This document shows positions 1 through 12,262 of a stretch of DNA of 64,000 nucleotides, in pieces. Made by a program: the position numbers and the translations under genes. Location: assembly GCA_017562135.1 (NCBI GenBank), contig QEYB01001669.1, forward strand, positions 1 to 64,000. Direction: 5' to 3'. The notes below the pieces were generated by a model. The model was not told the origin of the DNA. It did not search any database and worked only from the letters and a program-made list of their open reading frames with translations. The stretch's first letter is position 1, and every line of letters begins with the position of its first letter. The DNA comes from Dipylidium caninum (Eukaryota; Platyhelminthes; Cestoda; Cyclophyllidea; Dipylidiidae).

Positions 1-2430
1 CCCCCGCGGCAAGAGAGAGAGTACGGCACAGTAAATGTCAGTGAGAGGAAAGAGAGATTACAGTAGAGATCGTATATGTGGATTACATAGACTCTAGAGC
101 TGTATATCCATAAAGGAAGTATAGGCACGAGAGTTTTAGGTCACAACGGAGGTTGAGTGCGATCGATACACCTAGTTTTCAGTGGGCGTGAAACCACACA
201 CAGCATGAAAAACAGTGAAAGTTATAAAAGCAATAGCGTACTGTGGTAATATTGCAAAGTTCTGAAAGCGAAAATTTGCACATGAGGGCGAATACATTGT
301 CAGAAGTGCTCAAGGACTCGCTCTGTATGAAGTTGTATTTTGCAGGCGATTAGACGGGAGACAGCGTGCCGATAATAGTATTTGTGTTTTCCTATAGAGA
401 AGATAGGTAGGAACTACCCAGTGTGTTGATCATTAAATAAACAACACATGTAGGTGACTAAATGTACTTTAAGGCAAAATTTCTAGAGTGAACTCACAAG
501 GTTCGGCATAGGAAGGCTTCAACCATCACCTGGACTTATATCACACTACTAACTATTGCTTTGTATTCAACGCTGGTGCAACCGAAAAAAAGTTGTTTTA
601 CAAAACAACAACGTAATTGTGACTCCTATACAGCCACCAGTGGCTTGCCACGTGCTAACACGGCGTCCGCGCGATGCTCGGCTCTTTTGTAATATCCGAA
701 TGTAAATGAAAGCATGTGATTCATTAAATGCGAATGTGCTGAGGGCACCAACACGCCTTAACTGGGGAAAGTAGATGCATATGCAGAATATACATTTGAA
801 TGCACAGTTTATTTTGGCGCGTAAAAAGAGGAGCCAAGTTTACTACTCAGAAGCTACCAGTTGGCATACAAACACAACACAGTTAGACTGGGCACTACTT
901 AGCTAATTCATAACAGCGGTTGCATGGTAACTTGTTTCAAAAGAAAAAAATGGAAAATGCTACAGCGTGGCACATTTCGTTTTTTGCTTGCACGTCCAGG
1001 TGACTGTGGGCTTTAAAAGTATCATCTTACTGAGCCACAAGGTTAATGTTTCGGAAGACCTCATAATTTTCTTCTGTGTAAGCAAATTTCATGCGGCGTG
1101 GCAGGGGTGAGAACTAGAATGGATTATGGCGGAAGAACGGCTGTGTCCGGTTGGACTTTGTTTAGTCGGCAGTTTGGACACCACCGCGAGAGCATGCGCA
1201 TCCTTCTCACCCGTTGAGTGGTGAAGGACTAATCTGCTTCACAAGTGGTTACTTGGAGATCTTTCTTGACGCAAGTCGTCTCGGCTATGTGACATAATCA
1301 TTAATCGGCACAGACGGTTAATTGCGAGTGTCTCGCATCCTCCCAGGACGCTCGTCTCCTCTCTTGCGTCTACTAGCAGCAATTAGCAGAGCGCTTAGGA
1401 AGGCAGTGTGAAATGCATGTAAAATTACCTCTTCTGGATTAACTCTTTCATTCGGGCCTTATCTGCTTACTATTAAGGTTTGGGGCTAGGAAACCGTTGT
1501 TGAATAAAACAGAAAAAAAAAGGGCAGTCTTACACATTTATATATATTACTATTTAGTTCGAAATAACTTACACCGAGGTAACCAAGAATTTCTGCCACG
1601 CTTGGGGCATTTGTACATGCCTTTAAAAAAAGACTTTAATATTTGCAGTTAGTGAGCGAATTCCAAATCTTTAATAATATCACTTTGTTTTTTGGAGTTT
1701 TCTCTGATCAAAAATTATTTTATAATTGTGGAAAACGTAATTGTCGGTCGAAGAAATAGCTTGGACAATGCGGATTCTTTGCTTTGTAAGTTTCTCTCCA
1801 TGTGACATCAGTTTTCACGGTTAAGGGTGGACTCCGCCGCTTTTTCGGTTGCTCCTGACAGCTGTGGAAGGGGTAAAGGGGCCACTCCCTTTGGGACATT
1901 CCACCATGCAGCCATAAACTTTTACCACATTTCAACTTAGAGGTGTGTCCTGGGGCTCGACAGTTTTCTACTATCCTAGAAAAATCTCACTCCCTCTTGA
2001 GGTCTCTCAATTATCTGCAGTTTGGTCAGTTCCATGCGCTTGGACACATACGAATCCAACTTCTTTTTTCCTTCATTTATTTTTTAAGCACATATCATCT
2101 TAACGCAGCCGTAGCCTTATGGGTAGTATCCTAGCTAAGGTCCAAGTTAACGAATATTTCCGTGTGTGGATCGGATTTCGCGTTGTCCTTCATTCCTCCT
2201 CGTCATCAAACATAGGCCGGTGTGTCTCCCCCACCTTTCCAACTCCTCGACGACAATCAAATCGTTTATACGATCTTTTAGGAGGACGAACTATCGAGCT
2301 TTCTTTTTCATTCAGTGGGTCCATCTCCGAGTGCCTTTGTTAATACTATTCTGGAGAGCCTGTTTAAGACTGCGCTACGATGCACTAAGCTCGTACCTAA
2401 AGAGAAGTAGATGCAAATCGCGTTTTTTCT
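1..2430 (+). repeat. Terminal direct overlap, left copy (noisy)
   Basis: Same orientation and content as about 61580-64000. The offset drifts from about 61642 near base 400 to about 61571 near base 2404, so this copy has roughly 70 extra bases from scattered single-base insertions. The indel pattern resembles uncorrected long-read sequence at a contig end. No gene is credible here: reading frames that are open in one copy are shifted in the others. Confidence 0.85.
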
Positions 2431-5231
2431 TTTCCTCTGGTTACCGCGAAAAACAAAATGAAAATTGTATCACAGAATGGCAAAAAACTACGAAATTCAA
2501 GCAAGGAATAAATGCCTCGTAAGTTTTTTAAACGCACAATAAAGCGCATGTAAAAATGACTATATCTCAACTACCGCTGAAAACATATTAAACTAGCGCC
2601 TCTTTCATAGTTTCCAGCCTAACAAACAAGATGGTTATTATTAAGCTGTTCAGCAGCATTGTATTTACGAGTTACTTGCCTTCTCCTCTGCCGTATAAGA
2701 GGATTTATTCCCCAGCAAATGATGCTAGTCTTGATATCTGGCTTTAATTGAATGTATCTCCTAATTCAAAGCTTCAGCCTAACTTCACGTGTCACCTGCA
2801 TTTACCTCTGTGTCAACTTATCCACAACAATCTTAAACGCTTTCCGCAAAAGACTAGCAAAAATGCTGATTGCAGTTGTTAAAGATGTCCGTGGATGCTA
2901 GCACGACAGCACGACATCACATCAGTTACCATTGTTTCCTCGTTTTCAGAAGACTCTTCTGATTTTACCACCACCTTTTTTCCCGAAGAAACTCTGTATG
3001 CGCTGAGTGAAAACAAGGCAAATAACAGTGGTTAGAGAGTTTTCTGTTGCCACACTGACATTTCCTTCGTGTCTCAAACCTGCCCTCCTTGCAACGTGGA
3101 ATGGGGAGGTCGCCATGAGGGCCAACTCGTGTCCACTGCCAACAGAGTTGGGTGGCAATCAACTCTCTGTGCTCTGGTGGCAAAAACAATGCCCAAGTGG
3201 GCCAAAGATGAATTTAAAGTGAATGTAAGACAGGTCAATGCCTTTACACTTGAGGCCATTGATGGTCGTCACCTTTGGGTCGAAACGTGAGCACAGAGCT
3301 GGCACAACTTGAGCTCCTCAGGCTGTCGCTATTTCACGATTTTATTTTCACTTTCCGACCGGGCGTCAGAAGCCACAAGCTTTTGTTCAAGGTTGGACCA
3401 TTTCCGAGGTGGCATTTCTATCTCTCTCGCGATCCCCTTTCGGCCGTTTGATGCCTGCTAAACCACCTCAGTCCTCACCGCCGTCTAACAGGACGCTTTG
3501 AGGGTGAGGATGTATTTTTTTCTAATTGTGACCACCAACGGGCGAGAGGTCCGCTTCTTCGCAACTTACGAGTTTCAAGACCGCCCACGGCCAGCGATGG
3601 TAGGTCGCATGTTGGCATAAATTAGCCATCAAAACGGCGGTTTCGCCTGGTACTGGTGGAAATGGCGCGGTTTCAAGGCATCTTCCTAACCCCCGCCGCC
3701 CTCATCTCGACCTCCTCCTCCTCTCCATTAAACGACGCCCATTTTACCAACGGCAATAAAGTTTATCACCTGCAGATGCCCTTTGGAGGTCCACGTTACA
3801 TTCCCCAGTGGAAATTGCTACTTCTTTGTATTGTCATTCACCGTAAACGCGAGTGGGGAACTGGTATGCCCACGGATGCGGCGAGTGTTTACTATTGCGC
3901 CCCATTCTCTCCTGCGGGCAGGCAGACGAGGGATGGTACTACGCTAAACACCCTCACAAGGCTCGATTTGGCACAAATAGCCCTCTCGTTTGTGCCTTCA
4001 TCCTACCACAGTGGCTGCGTCTAAGACTGTCTCTTCACCTGTAATGAACAGGGTCTGAAGAAGGGGATTCTTCCACTCTCTCGCAGTAGGCGCCACGGGG
4101 CCAATCTGCGAAATGCCACCACATTCAATCGAGGGCCTAGCTCCGAGCCAAGTTAAAGCAATCAGCTGAATCTTATGCCAGTCTCCTCTCACTTGTGGCA
4201 GAATAATGCGGTGAAAGGCGCAGTTCGTCGAGTCTCTCTCACAAACATTGGGTTGGTAAAGTCCGCCTCGAATAGTCGCTGGAGTTTCGCTATTGGAAGA
4301 AGACCCGATCGTCTCCTACTTCGTTGTGCGGAGTCCCTACGGCACCAACGGAGTGCCACTTCGCTGGGTGGCTCTTGCGCTCCACGCAGCCGTTCAAGCT
4401 CTTCCGTCCCACTTGTCAAGGGGGCGGAAGAAGAGTCAACGGCTTGCCAAATTGGCCACCAACGCCACGCAGGCTGGCAGCATGGGGACTGTGGGGCTCA
4501 CAGGTCCCCATAAGTTTTTATGATGGTGGCGGCTCACATTTTCCTCCCGAAACGCCGCACAAACCGTCGCTGACGGTACACATCGTATTCTGGCACATCC
4601 ATCTGAGTTCTGCGTCGGGCAGTACCACATCAGGTCTTCCTTGCCAAAACGGCGATGAATGATGGAACTCGGCGAATGAACATGCTCTTTTTATAAAAAA
4701 AGAACAATGTCTTGGTACTTATACGGTGTCGTGATTACCCGATTCTGACTTACCTCCAGAAGGGTTTGGCGTTGCAGATCAGCGCGAGGCGATAGTCGAG
4801 ACCCTCCGCCGTTGAACTACTCAAGCTAGAACAGGAATGCTCATGATTTTAAGAAGACTGGGTGAATTGTCCTGGTGTCCCGTCAGCGACGCACTCAGCC
4901 CACAAGTGGCCGCGGCGTGGCCGACGCCTCGAAGACCCGCAGTCTAGCGTGGCGTTGGCGCAGTCGAGGGTTGACAATCGCAAAGGTCTGTGAAGCTGAC
5001 CGCCGGCTGGAGGGTCTGCCGCGGCTCACTCACCTTACTGCAGACGACTCCGAAAGTGGCCCTCCTTTCTCCTTTGTGGTCCTTCCATCTTCCAAGATTA
5101 CCAGTTGCTGACGTCGCCCAGTCGCTAATTTGGAACATTTCGTCGTGGTGTGGTGTGTACTGGTGCTCATTAAATAGAAAAGCCAGGGTCTCGTGAAGAG
5201 GAAAATTTGGGAACGATAACAAACAACCCCA

Positions 5232-5273
5232 CCTTCCTCCCTTCCTTCCTTCCATCCTTCCTTCCTTCCTTTT
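5232..5273. repeat. TTCC tetranucleotide tract, arm 1
   Basis: Roughly ten units with a few variants. The counterpart in arm 2 (32521-32545) is only about 24 bp. Confidence 0.9.
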
Positions 5274-5910
5274 CCCCTCAGCATCCTCCTTAAGACTTTT
5301 GGTCTGACAGATATTCACAAGTCTTGTATAAGCTGCAATTTTACCTCCAAAACCGTAAATGGAAATCCGGAGACGAAAATACCAACTGCCTCCCACATTA
5401 TCCGCAACCCTCGGCGTGGTAGAGCGGAGGAAGAGGCCAGGGGAGGATGGTCTTTCCCGGTTGGGGCATCAATGGGTCGCTGAGTGGCGAGAAAGGCGGG
5501 CCTCCAAAGCCAGAGCAGTCTACAAGCCTTTAACCCGAACGAAGTCGTATTCACCTAATAATTTAAATTTTCACCTGCAGGCAGACTCAGGGGCATGTAC
5601 TGGCAACTCGTGGTCAAAGAGCTCTTAGCTTTTGATGTAAAGGGCTCTCGATTTGTACTGTTGCTGCCCAGCGCCCTAAAATTCCGTCTCCTCCACTGTC
5701 TCATTGCTTGTGAAATTTCAATTCGGCCATATTTGCCCTTATTCCCACTGAGATGGCAGTCTTTGTGGGAGACCTGACCCAGCGCTTGTCAAGCTGATCA
5801 GGTGGTCTTGAAGACGGAAAAATTACCTCTTACTTTAACGGGCGAATCTAGAGACACGAGTGACATGTTCAGCTTCCTCATGTTCAGTTGGTGCAAGTGA
5901 CAGAGCTTTT

Positions 5911-5937
5911 GGAGGAGGAGGAGGAGGAGGAGGAGGA
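5911..5937. repeat. GGA trinucleotide tract, arm 1
   Basis: Nine GGA units. The corresponding place in arm 2 (31876-31886) has only about four TCC units. Confidence 0.9.
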
Positions 5938-6268
5938 GAGGACGAGGCGGGCCACGAGGCACCTCACCACTGCTAATGTGTACCGAAGGCCTGTTTCACA
6001 TATAAGGCTAATGAAACTAACTTTATCATGAAGACTGAACACCAGATAGGCAGATGATTTTAATTATCAGCGGGTGCTCAGACTGCCCCACGCAGTTGGC
6101 AGGAAGTGGAGGCTCACACTTGACAGCCCGCGCTCCATTGCCGACCTACCTATCCTTGGAGTAAAGGCACATGTCACGTTTCTTGAACAACTTGTGATCA
6201 CCGAGCTGCAAAGTATGTGATTTTGCTGATGAAAGGCGTTTGAGGTGTGGGGCCTCCGCTCAAAGGCA

Positions 6269-6389
6269 GCTCAAATGGTTACATGACCACCGGATGGCAC
6301 GGAAGGCGGACTTTATACTGTTTCCCCTCCATGCCCCCTCAACGCCTCGCAGTCCCTCTTCACAGGCGCAACACTTGTTTCGCGGCTGC
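6269..6389 (+). repeat. Interspersed ~120-180 bp repeat, copy a in arm 1
   Basis: Similar to the reverse complement of 7966-8145. Shared landmarks in order are aaatggttac, gcacggaagg, ccccctcaacgcc, a cagt/cctctt block, then ggcgcaacacttgtttc and cgcggct. Roughly 80-85% alike by eye, with about 50 bp missing here relative to the other copy. There are no visible terminal repeats, tail or coding capacity, so the class is unknown. Confidence 0.7.
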
Positions 6390-7332
6390 TGTTAGGATTC
6401 GTTTATGGGGTCTCTCTCCTCTCCTACCTTCCAATTCCACTTCCAACGGCTCGAGTCGCGAATTTCATGTGTCTGTCAAGCGAGTAACGACGGTAATTAA
6501 CTAACTGCCCAAAGGGAAGGAAATTCTCGGCTCATCACTACCGGCGATTACACGGAATCGTTCAGAGGATGTTCTGCTGAAGTGAGCCATAGGCCGCTGT
6601 AACAATAACGGGTCTGTGGAGCTCTCTTGTTAAATGCAGGCAGAAATCCTCCACCTTTAGCTGTGACGCCTACCATAGTGCGACGGATCAACGTACTTCG
6701 GGGGACACAATAGACTTCAGAAGTAGAGGAGGTAACACTCACAGTGGAAGTCTCAAAAATGATGTGCGTTGAGACGAAAGCACCCACAAACTCCTAGAGA
6801 GCCTACTACAGCGTTAGGAGCCTAGTCTTTGTGGATTTTACACATGAGTGTGACGCGAGAGGTTTACAGGCATTGCGACGCTTAACAAGCCATTGTGCAG
6901 CACGGCGGAGAGGGGACTCCTCATGACACCGCAGTCGGGGGTTGCTGCACTCATTGGGCAGACTGCTTCCTGATCTCCCTGGAAGGCGACTACCGATGGT
7001 CCAGATAAGAGGTCTGGCGACTTCATGGCCACTTTGTTAGCAAGAAGTAACTTAGCCGTCTCATGTAGCCCTGCTCCTAGCATGGAAGGTAGATGTTCTA
7101 CTTGAAAAAGGCGTCATTGCCATCACACAGACAATTAAAGGTGGGCACCGCCTCACACGCCGATCCAGGTTGATGTTCTTGTTGACTGGACGCAATCCGA
7201 CTCGACGCAAAACTTGCCTATTCGCGGTTACATCACAATCATCATCATCAGCAGTAGCAGCACAGCAGCAGTTCTCGTCTCTCTTCTCCACGAGCGCCAA
7301 TCACGTCATCTGCCGGTTGTCGACCCGTTGCG

Positions 7333-7340
7333 TATAAAAG
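7333..7340 (+). promoter_or_regulatory. TATA box of the candidate peptide gene, arm 1
   Basis: TATAAAAG lies 47 bp upstream of the ATG at 7380. The two secreted-protein genes have TATA boxes 43 bp upstream of their ATG, so the core promoter geometry is nearly the same. Confidence 0.6.
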
Positions 7341-7379
7341 TGGCAGGGCCGAGACGCAGCGCACGTTGCTGCGGCAGGG

Positions 7380-7598
7380 ATGCGAGCCGACTTGCCCCTT
7401 CTCCTCTCAGTGGCCTATTTTTTGAGTAGGTTGGTTGCCTTAATGACAAAATTTCGTGCGACGCATTGACTGAGAGACGGTCTTCCTTTTCAGTGCAGAC
7501 ACCAAAAGCCAAAGTCCGCAAAGGTAAGGTGAGCAATAATTTTTGCTGTTCCTTTTTCATCAGTCACGAAGGTCGTTTGCACACGCATGACACCTTAA
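7380..7598 (+). CDS. Candidate small secreted peptide (36 aa, three short exons), arm 1
   Basis: Predicted exons are 7380-7425, 7494-7523 and 7564-7598, all with GT/AG borders and a stop at 7596. Exon 1 encodes a hydrophobic leader (MRADLPLLLSVAYFL). It is 46 nt long and ends in phase 1, exactly like exon 1 of the secreted-protein gene at 39415. A TATA box precedes it. The remainder is short and basic (about six Lys/Arg in 21 residues, one Cys), starting MQTPKAKVRK. The counterpart in arm 2 keeps the leader, splice sites and stop, although the stop is TAA here and TGA there. I recognise no family. The leader exon could instead be an orphaned first exon of a decayed paralogue. Very short exons recall flatworm micro-exon genes, but that is speculative. 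Confidence 0.35.
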
Positions 7599-7965
7599 AA
7601 GTTAGAATTTGTTGTTTCAATGAGTGCTCCCAAGTGACTTTCGCCCAGATTTTCTCTGCTGTGCATGTGAAACCCTAAGAGCACCTCGTGTCTTCTCCGC
7701 AAACTTCTCCCCCCTCCCCACCGCCCCGCTGCCCACTTCGGGGAACTTCGCTCCCCCTCGACGCACCGATGTACCTGCCCAGTCCACTTCCGTCCACTTT
7801 TGTACGTGAAAATACATTTGTGACTGTGGCGGTTACCTCCGTTCTGAGTCGACTCGGAAAGGGTTTTCGCGGCGAAAGAGGCAGTTTGAAGCGCCTCATT
7901 TACATTGTGCCGCAGGGTCCTCGAGTAACCAATGATGGCCGCAGTGAATGAGTCTGGGCCAAAAA

Positions 7966-8145
7966 GCCGCGAGGTTCTTTTAAGATGAAACAAGTGTTGC
8001 GCCCGGACAGTGGTCCATTCGCCCAAGTGTAGTCTTACTGACCGCGCCAGTAAAGAGGAACTGCAAGGCGTTGAGGGGGCGGGGAGGAAAGACCGTAAAA
8101 TGTCCACCTTCCGTGCTATTTAGTGGTCAAGTAACCATTTGAAGC
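7966..8145 (-). repeat. Interspersed repeat, copy b in arm 1
   Basis: Inverted relative to copy a, about 1.6 kb away. It contains the extra ~50 bp block with agtaagactacacttg between the cctcttta and gcgcaacacttg landmarks, so copy a may be a deletion derivative. Confidence 0.7.
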
Positions 8146-11100
8146 ATGCCCACGCTCACCGACTCTGTTCCTTTTTTAAACGCGGTAAATTGTCGTGAAG
8201 CGGTACATCCACTTCAGCTGACAATTGCCAGTCTCCCTTGGAGACGGCAGAAGGGCGGTTAGCAGGCCAAGTGGGAGAGGAGTGAATGAATCGCTTTACA
8301 GTGGCTTTGTGCCTCAAATTTTGATACTTCACCGACGGGGGAAACAACTGTTGGCTCAGCCTTCGTGAGCTTCCCATGTCAGTCAAAGCACACAGGAGCA
8401 CCTTAGAGGATTCCCGCTATTTAAGGACATGACAAGGACCTTCGGTCTGTGAAGACTGTCAACGAGGCCGTGGTGATCGCTTTGTCTTTCACTCACCATC
8501 GGGGAGCCAAGACTCATGACCTGAGCAGAAATGAGGCGGGTGCGCCTCAACCTTGAATGGCGCAAGAGGGGACCTCACTTCTCGGCTTGTGAAGCCCTGC
8601 GGACTCGAGCTCCGAGCGCCCGACGGATTTTGAGTTAGAGAAGCCTTTGCTATTGGACGTGAAAGCCTTAATCCCCGTTACAATCTGGGGAATCTCCCGG
8701 AACACAGATCCTCCTTACTCGGTTCGTCCGCTTTCCGTCTGGCCACTTCTGGTCTTGCATCGGCTGCACCTCCGAGGAATAACTTTAAGGCAGTGGCAGG
8801 TGAAGCCTTTGTTAACAAGCCTTGCATCTCACTCATTCCTAAACCCTCTTTATGATAAAGTACGACGCCTTAGATGAGGCTTCTGAGTGGATTGCAGAAA
8901 ACGATTCAACATTTTGACTAGACCGCGCATGAGTCTACCACGAGGTAGTGAAAATTCGAGTCCTCCATCCTCTGGAGATTTCCTCCACACTATTAACCGC
9001 AGGGTATCCCTAGTCCGGTCGCCTTGGCGATGATTGAAATTTGTTCATCTTGGAGTCTTAGACGAGGCATTCCAAATCCTTCGATATTCGCAAGAGGACG
9101 TGCTGCCCGTAAGGAACTCGCAGGAGGTGCCGCGCCGGCTCGATTTTTGGCGGCTTGTTGGACTGCGAGTGTTCGGTCAGCATCACTGACAGGGTATTCT
9201 CTGGCCTCGCAATAAGGCTACCTCCGAGAAATCATTCCGCCACAAAAAAATTCCTTCAAATGCGCCCCCACCGCCTCTACCGCCTGTCCACCTGTCTATC
9301 AGCTCCTGGTCTTCCTCTTCGACATCTCGCTTTGTCGCCTCGCGGCTCGCTGCGTCCCATGCAGCCTAAGTCGGAAATCTGCCACATTTTACGCCACTGC
9401 CTGTCGAACTTTCGCCTAATTTACCCGCTGATTTTGCGCAAATTCCTTTGACAGCCTTGTTTTTTAAGGTTCTGACAGCTAAAGCTGGATATTGTTGAAA
9501 ACGGCAGGCGACAAGCTTGGAGCGAATGATTGAAAAGGGTTTTAGGAGGCGGGAAGCTGTGCCATCTTAAAGTCCAGGAGTAAAACATTCACTGTAGCTG
9601 GACAGTTTAACTCGAAGGTTCTTTTCAATTCCTCCGAGACTGTAGTATTATTCACCGTTGTGTAGCATCATAAACGATAGTCGGTAGCTGGTAGATGAGG
9701 ATTCTGTTGGCAATTTACATCAAATAAAACACTTCTGAGGCGCATGAAGACTCGGAGAGTCAAAAGACGTTCCCTTGTCGGGCGAGTGTGTTGTTGGCCC
9801 TGTTTATGCTACCTCGTTTAGGCAGAACACTCCACATGAATGACGAGAGTCCACGTAAAAGTAGTCTCCACAACTAGTCTCCCACACTTCCGCCCGATTT
9901 AGTTCTGGAGAGAGAAAAATGGATTGCGCTCGAAAGGTTTTCATCAGTCCTCCCTTTCGAGCATTGTGGTTCCACGCCGTCGAATGGTGCTCGGCTCAGT
10001 TGCCTCTCCCTCATGAGATCGGGTGGCGTTTAATACGTCCACCGCGAGTGCATCGACACCACTTCGTGTCAAATACTCCCCATTCCAGTGATTCCGAAGA
10101 CTCCCTCTCCCACCGGGGATGCTGTCTCCCGACATTGTCGCCGTGCTCATCCTTCGGTCATTGCGAACGGATGCGCAAGTCATTTAGTTGCCCCAGTGGT
10201 TGAACCACACTGACACCTCTCAGTTAGCCGCTCTCGAGCCCCACAACCCCTTTCCAGTCCTTCAACTCACAGAGACGTGAGGAACATATCAGGCCAGAGA
10301 CCTGAGAGTTCTGTCACTTTGTGGAATAAAACCTTTTATAATGTTGTTTATTGTCAACAAAATTTATCAAACAATACAACTGCCATTGTTATTAGTCATT
10401 TCTTCCCAGCGTGCGAAAAATTTAACCAGTGCTTGTTTGACATCCTCTTCATTTAGGAATTTGTTTCCCTTAAAAGAATTTGTTAAGGACCAAAAACAAG
10501 TGATAGTCGGAGGGTGGATGCGAGAGATTTTCTCAGCCTACTTCTGCAATGTTTTGACGAATCGCCAAAGGCGCATGCGGCCTGACATTTTCACCCCGCT
10601 GTACGATGTCCTTCCTCCTCCATGAACACAGCCGGCCACTTTTCTCGGACTGTTGTCCGTACATCATCCAGTCGCTGGCGATACTTCTTCCAAGTGAGCC
10701 TTTCATTCGTCTTTCAAGGCGCATCATGCATTTTTGTCCTCGCATGGCCCACCGCACGCCCCGCAAACTTCTCTTATCAGAGTCATATTTGCAGTGGAGG
10801 TGGAGGGGTACGGTTTTCCGAGTTCAAAATGCGCCCCTTTCCATTGCAATATTTTCAAAGGTGATCTGTTTTTCACCACCAATTATAATCAGCCGGTTCA
10901 AGCAGGGTTGGATTTCTGCACCGGAGGAAGCGGAGATGCATATATGAAGACTGCTCATTCCAAATTCGTCTGAGTTCATTCATGTGGCGCTCATCTCGAA
11001 CCTTTCCACACCGAACTCGCCTTAAGAATACGGTCGGAAGCAAAAGAGTTCATGCCGATCTCGGACTGATTCTCGTCTCTCGTCGCGCCATCCTTTTAAG

Positions 11101-11925
11101 GAAAATCAGAGTTCACCGAGAAGAACTCGCTGCGGGTGACCTGCCTGCGGCGTGTGGAGCCATGGGAAAACGATGTTTTTGGAGGACCAAATGAGCATTT
11201 GTTAGACAGTTTGCGTTAATGCGTCTGCCTTTTCAACATGAAAGCTCTTGGTGTGAACGCAGGGCGCCACACCACCCACGGGTTTATTCGCAGTGCCAAG
11301 ATTTCGACGCCGGTTAGTCTCCGACTCGGTCTCTTGGCGGCGTGTTGTGCTCCTCACATCCTCCCGATAGCCGCTTTCACCGAGCTATCATTGCGTCCAG
11401 CCATCCCTGCGTCACGCCAACATTCCGCAGCCAGTCGGGAGATTTTCCTCACAATGGATTCAGCTCTCACGAGCCTCTCTACGAAGGCACTCCGCTTCCC
11501 AAAGGAAATCTCCGCCTTTACGGGCATCTCCTACACCCGCAGACCGCCACGTATTTTGCCCAAACAACTGCCTTTGTCTCGGTTAGGTTGCGTCCTCGTT
11601 GCACGGAGCCACCCCACACTTCGGCACCACATTCCCCCCGGCGGCGGCCATTGCTCAGTGTCACCACCTCACTTGCCTCACTCGCTCAAAGGTGCTCCCT
11701 CGAAGTTGCCCCCACACGCATACCTGCCATTCGAGGTTGGGTCACTCGAGCTTCCCGCATGACACCTTTTGCCATTCGAGCTGTCAAGCACACAATCCGC
11801 GTCTTTTGTTTGGACGGGAAGGAGACAGAAACTGCCACGCTTCCCCACTCACACCGAGAGGAAGTTCTTGTGGGACCGACTTCACGAGGTGACACTCCCG
11901 TCTGGCGAGGCTGGTGGCGGCGAAT

Positions 11926-11984
11926 GCGGGCAGGCGGGCTGGCGGGCAGGCGGGCTGGCGGGCAGGCGGGCAGGCGGGCAGGCG
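11926..11984. repeat. 8-bp G-rich minisatellite (GGCGGGCA/T), arm 1
   Basis: About seven units in which the eighth base alternates A,T,A,T,A,A,A. GGG runs recur every 8 bases, so a G-quadruplex is possible on the plus strand. Confidence 0.9.
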
Positions 11985-12073
11985 CACCCTCCGCCACTAA
12001 CGCCCACTTGCTGCACTTTCCCACTCAGTGGGCGTTGAGGAGGCGGCCCCATGCTGGCCCATTGCCTTCCCCT

Positions 12074-12094
12074 GCATTGCATTGCATTGCATTG
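12074..12094. repeat. GCATT pentanucleotide repeat, arm 1
   Basis: Four units. The arm 2 counterpart (25734-25760) has about five. Confidence 0.9.
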
Positions 12095-12262
12095 TGGCAC
12101 CACAAGTGTGCCACATTCCTCCCACAATTCACCTTGTACAAGTGCGAAGTGGGAAAAGGGTGGGCGGAACTGGTCAGCTGCACCTTCCCACCTCGCCACC
12201 TCCCCTTTCCTCGCACCACTCATAATTAGTCACATTCTGTGTGGTGCGTGTGTTTCCGCTTA

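Larger units (their letters stand above)
1..6268. other. Diverged arm tract, no confident gene
   Basis: This tract differs noticeably from its counterpart at about 31550-37650. Some blocks stay identical or in frame between copies, notably 3998-4192 versus 33590-33784 and 4250-4419 versus 33363-33540. I could not decide whether these are exons, nor on which strand. A TTCC tract (5232-5273) and a GGA tract (5911-5937) are much shorter in arm 2. Confidence 0.6.

Noticed and set aside
1720..1935. Minus-strand frame starting MKCGKSLWLHGGM, present three times
   Set aside because: The three copies differ by frameshifts after the first ~15 residues and lie in the noisy or diverged arm end. They reflect the repeat itself and not a gene.
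7595..8107. 170-codon minus-strand frame
   Set aside because: It runs through the interspersed repeat, and the arm 2 counterpart is shifted and shortened.
8647..8877. Frame containing KALIPVTIWGISR, resembling pieces of the secreted-protein genes
   Set aside because: The similarity is limited to a few residues from two different exons. Flanking splice sites and the remaining exons are absent, so it is probably coincidence.
11342..12229. 295-codon open frame through the 8-bp minisatellite
   Set aside because: It is broken in arm 2 and a large part is repeat-derived low complexity.
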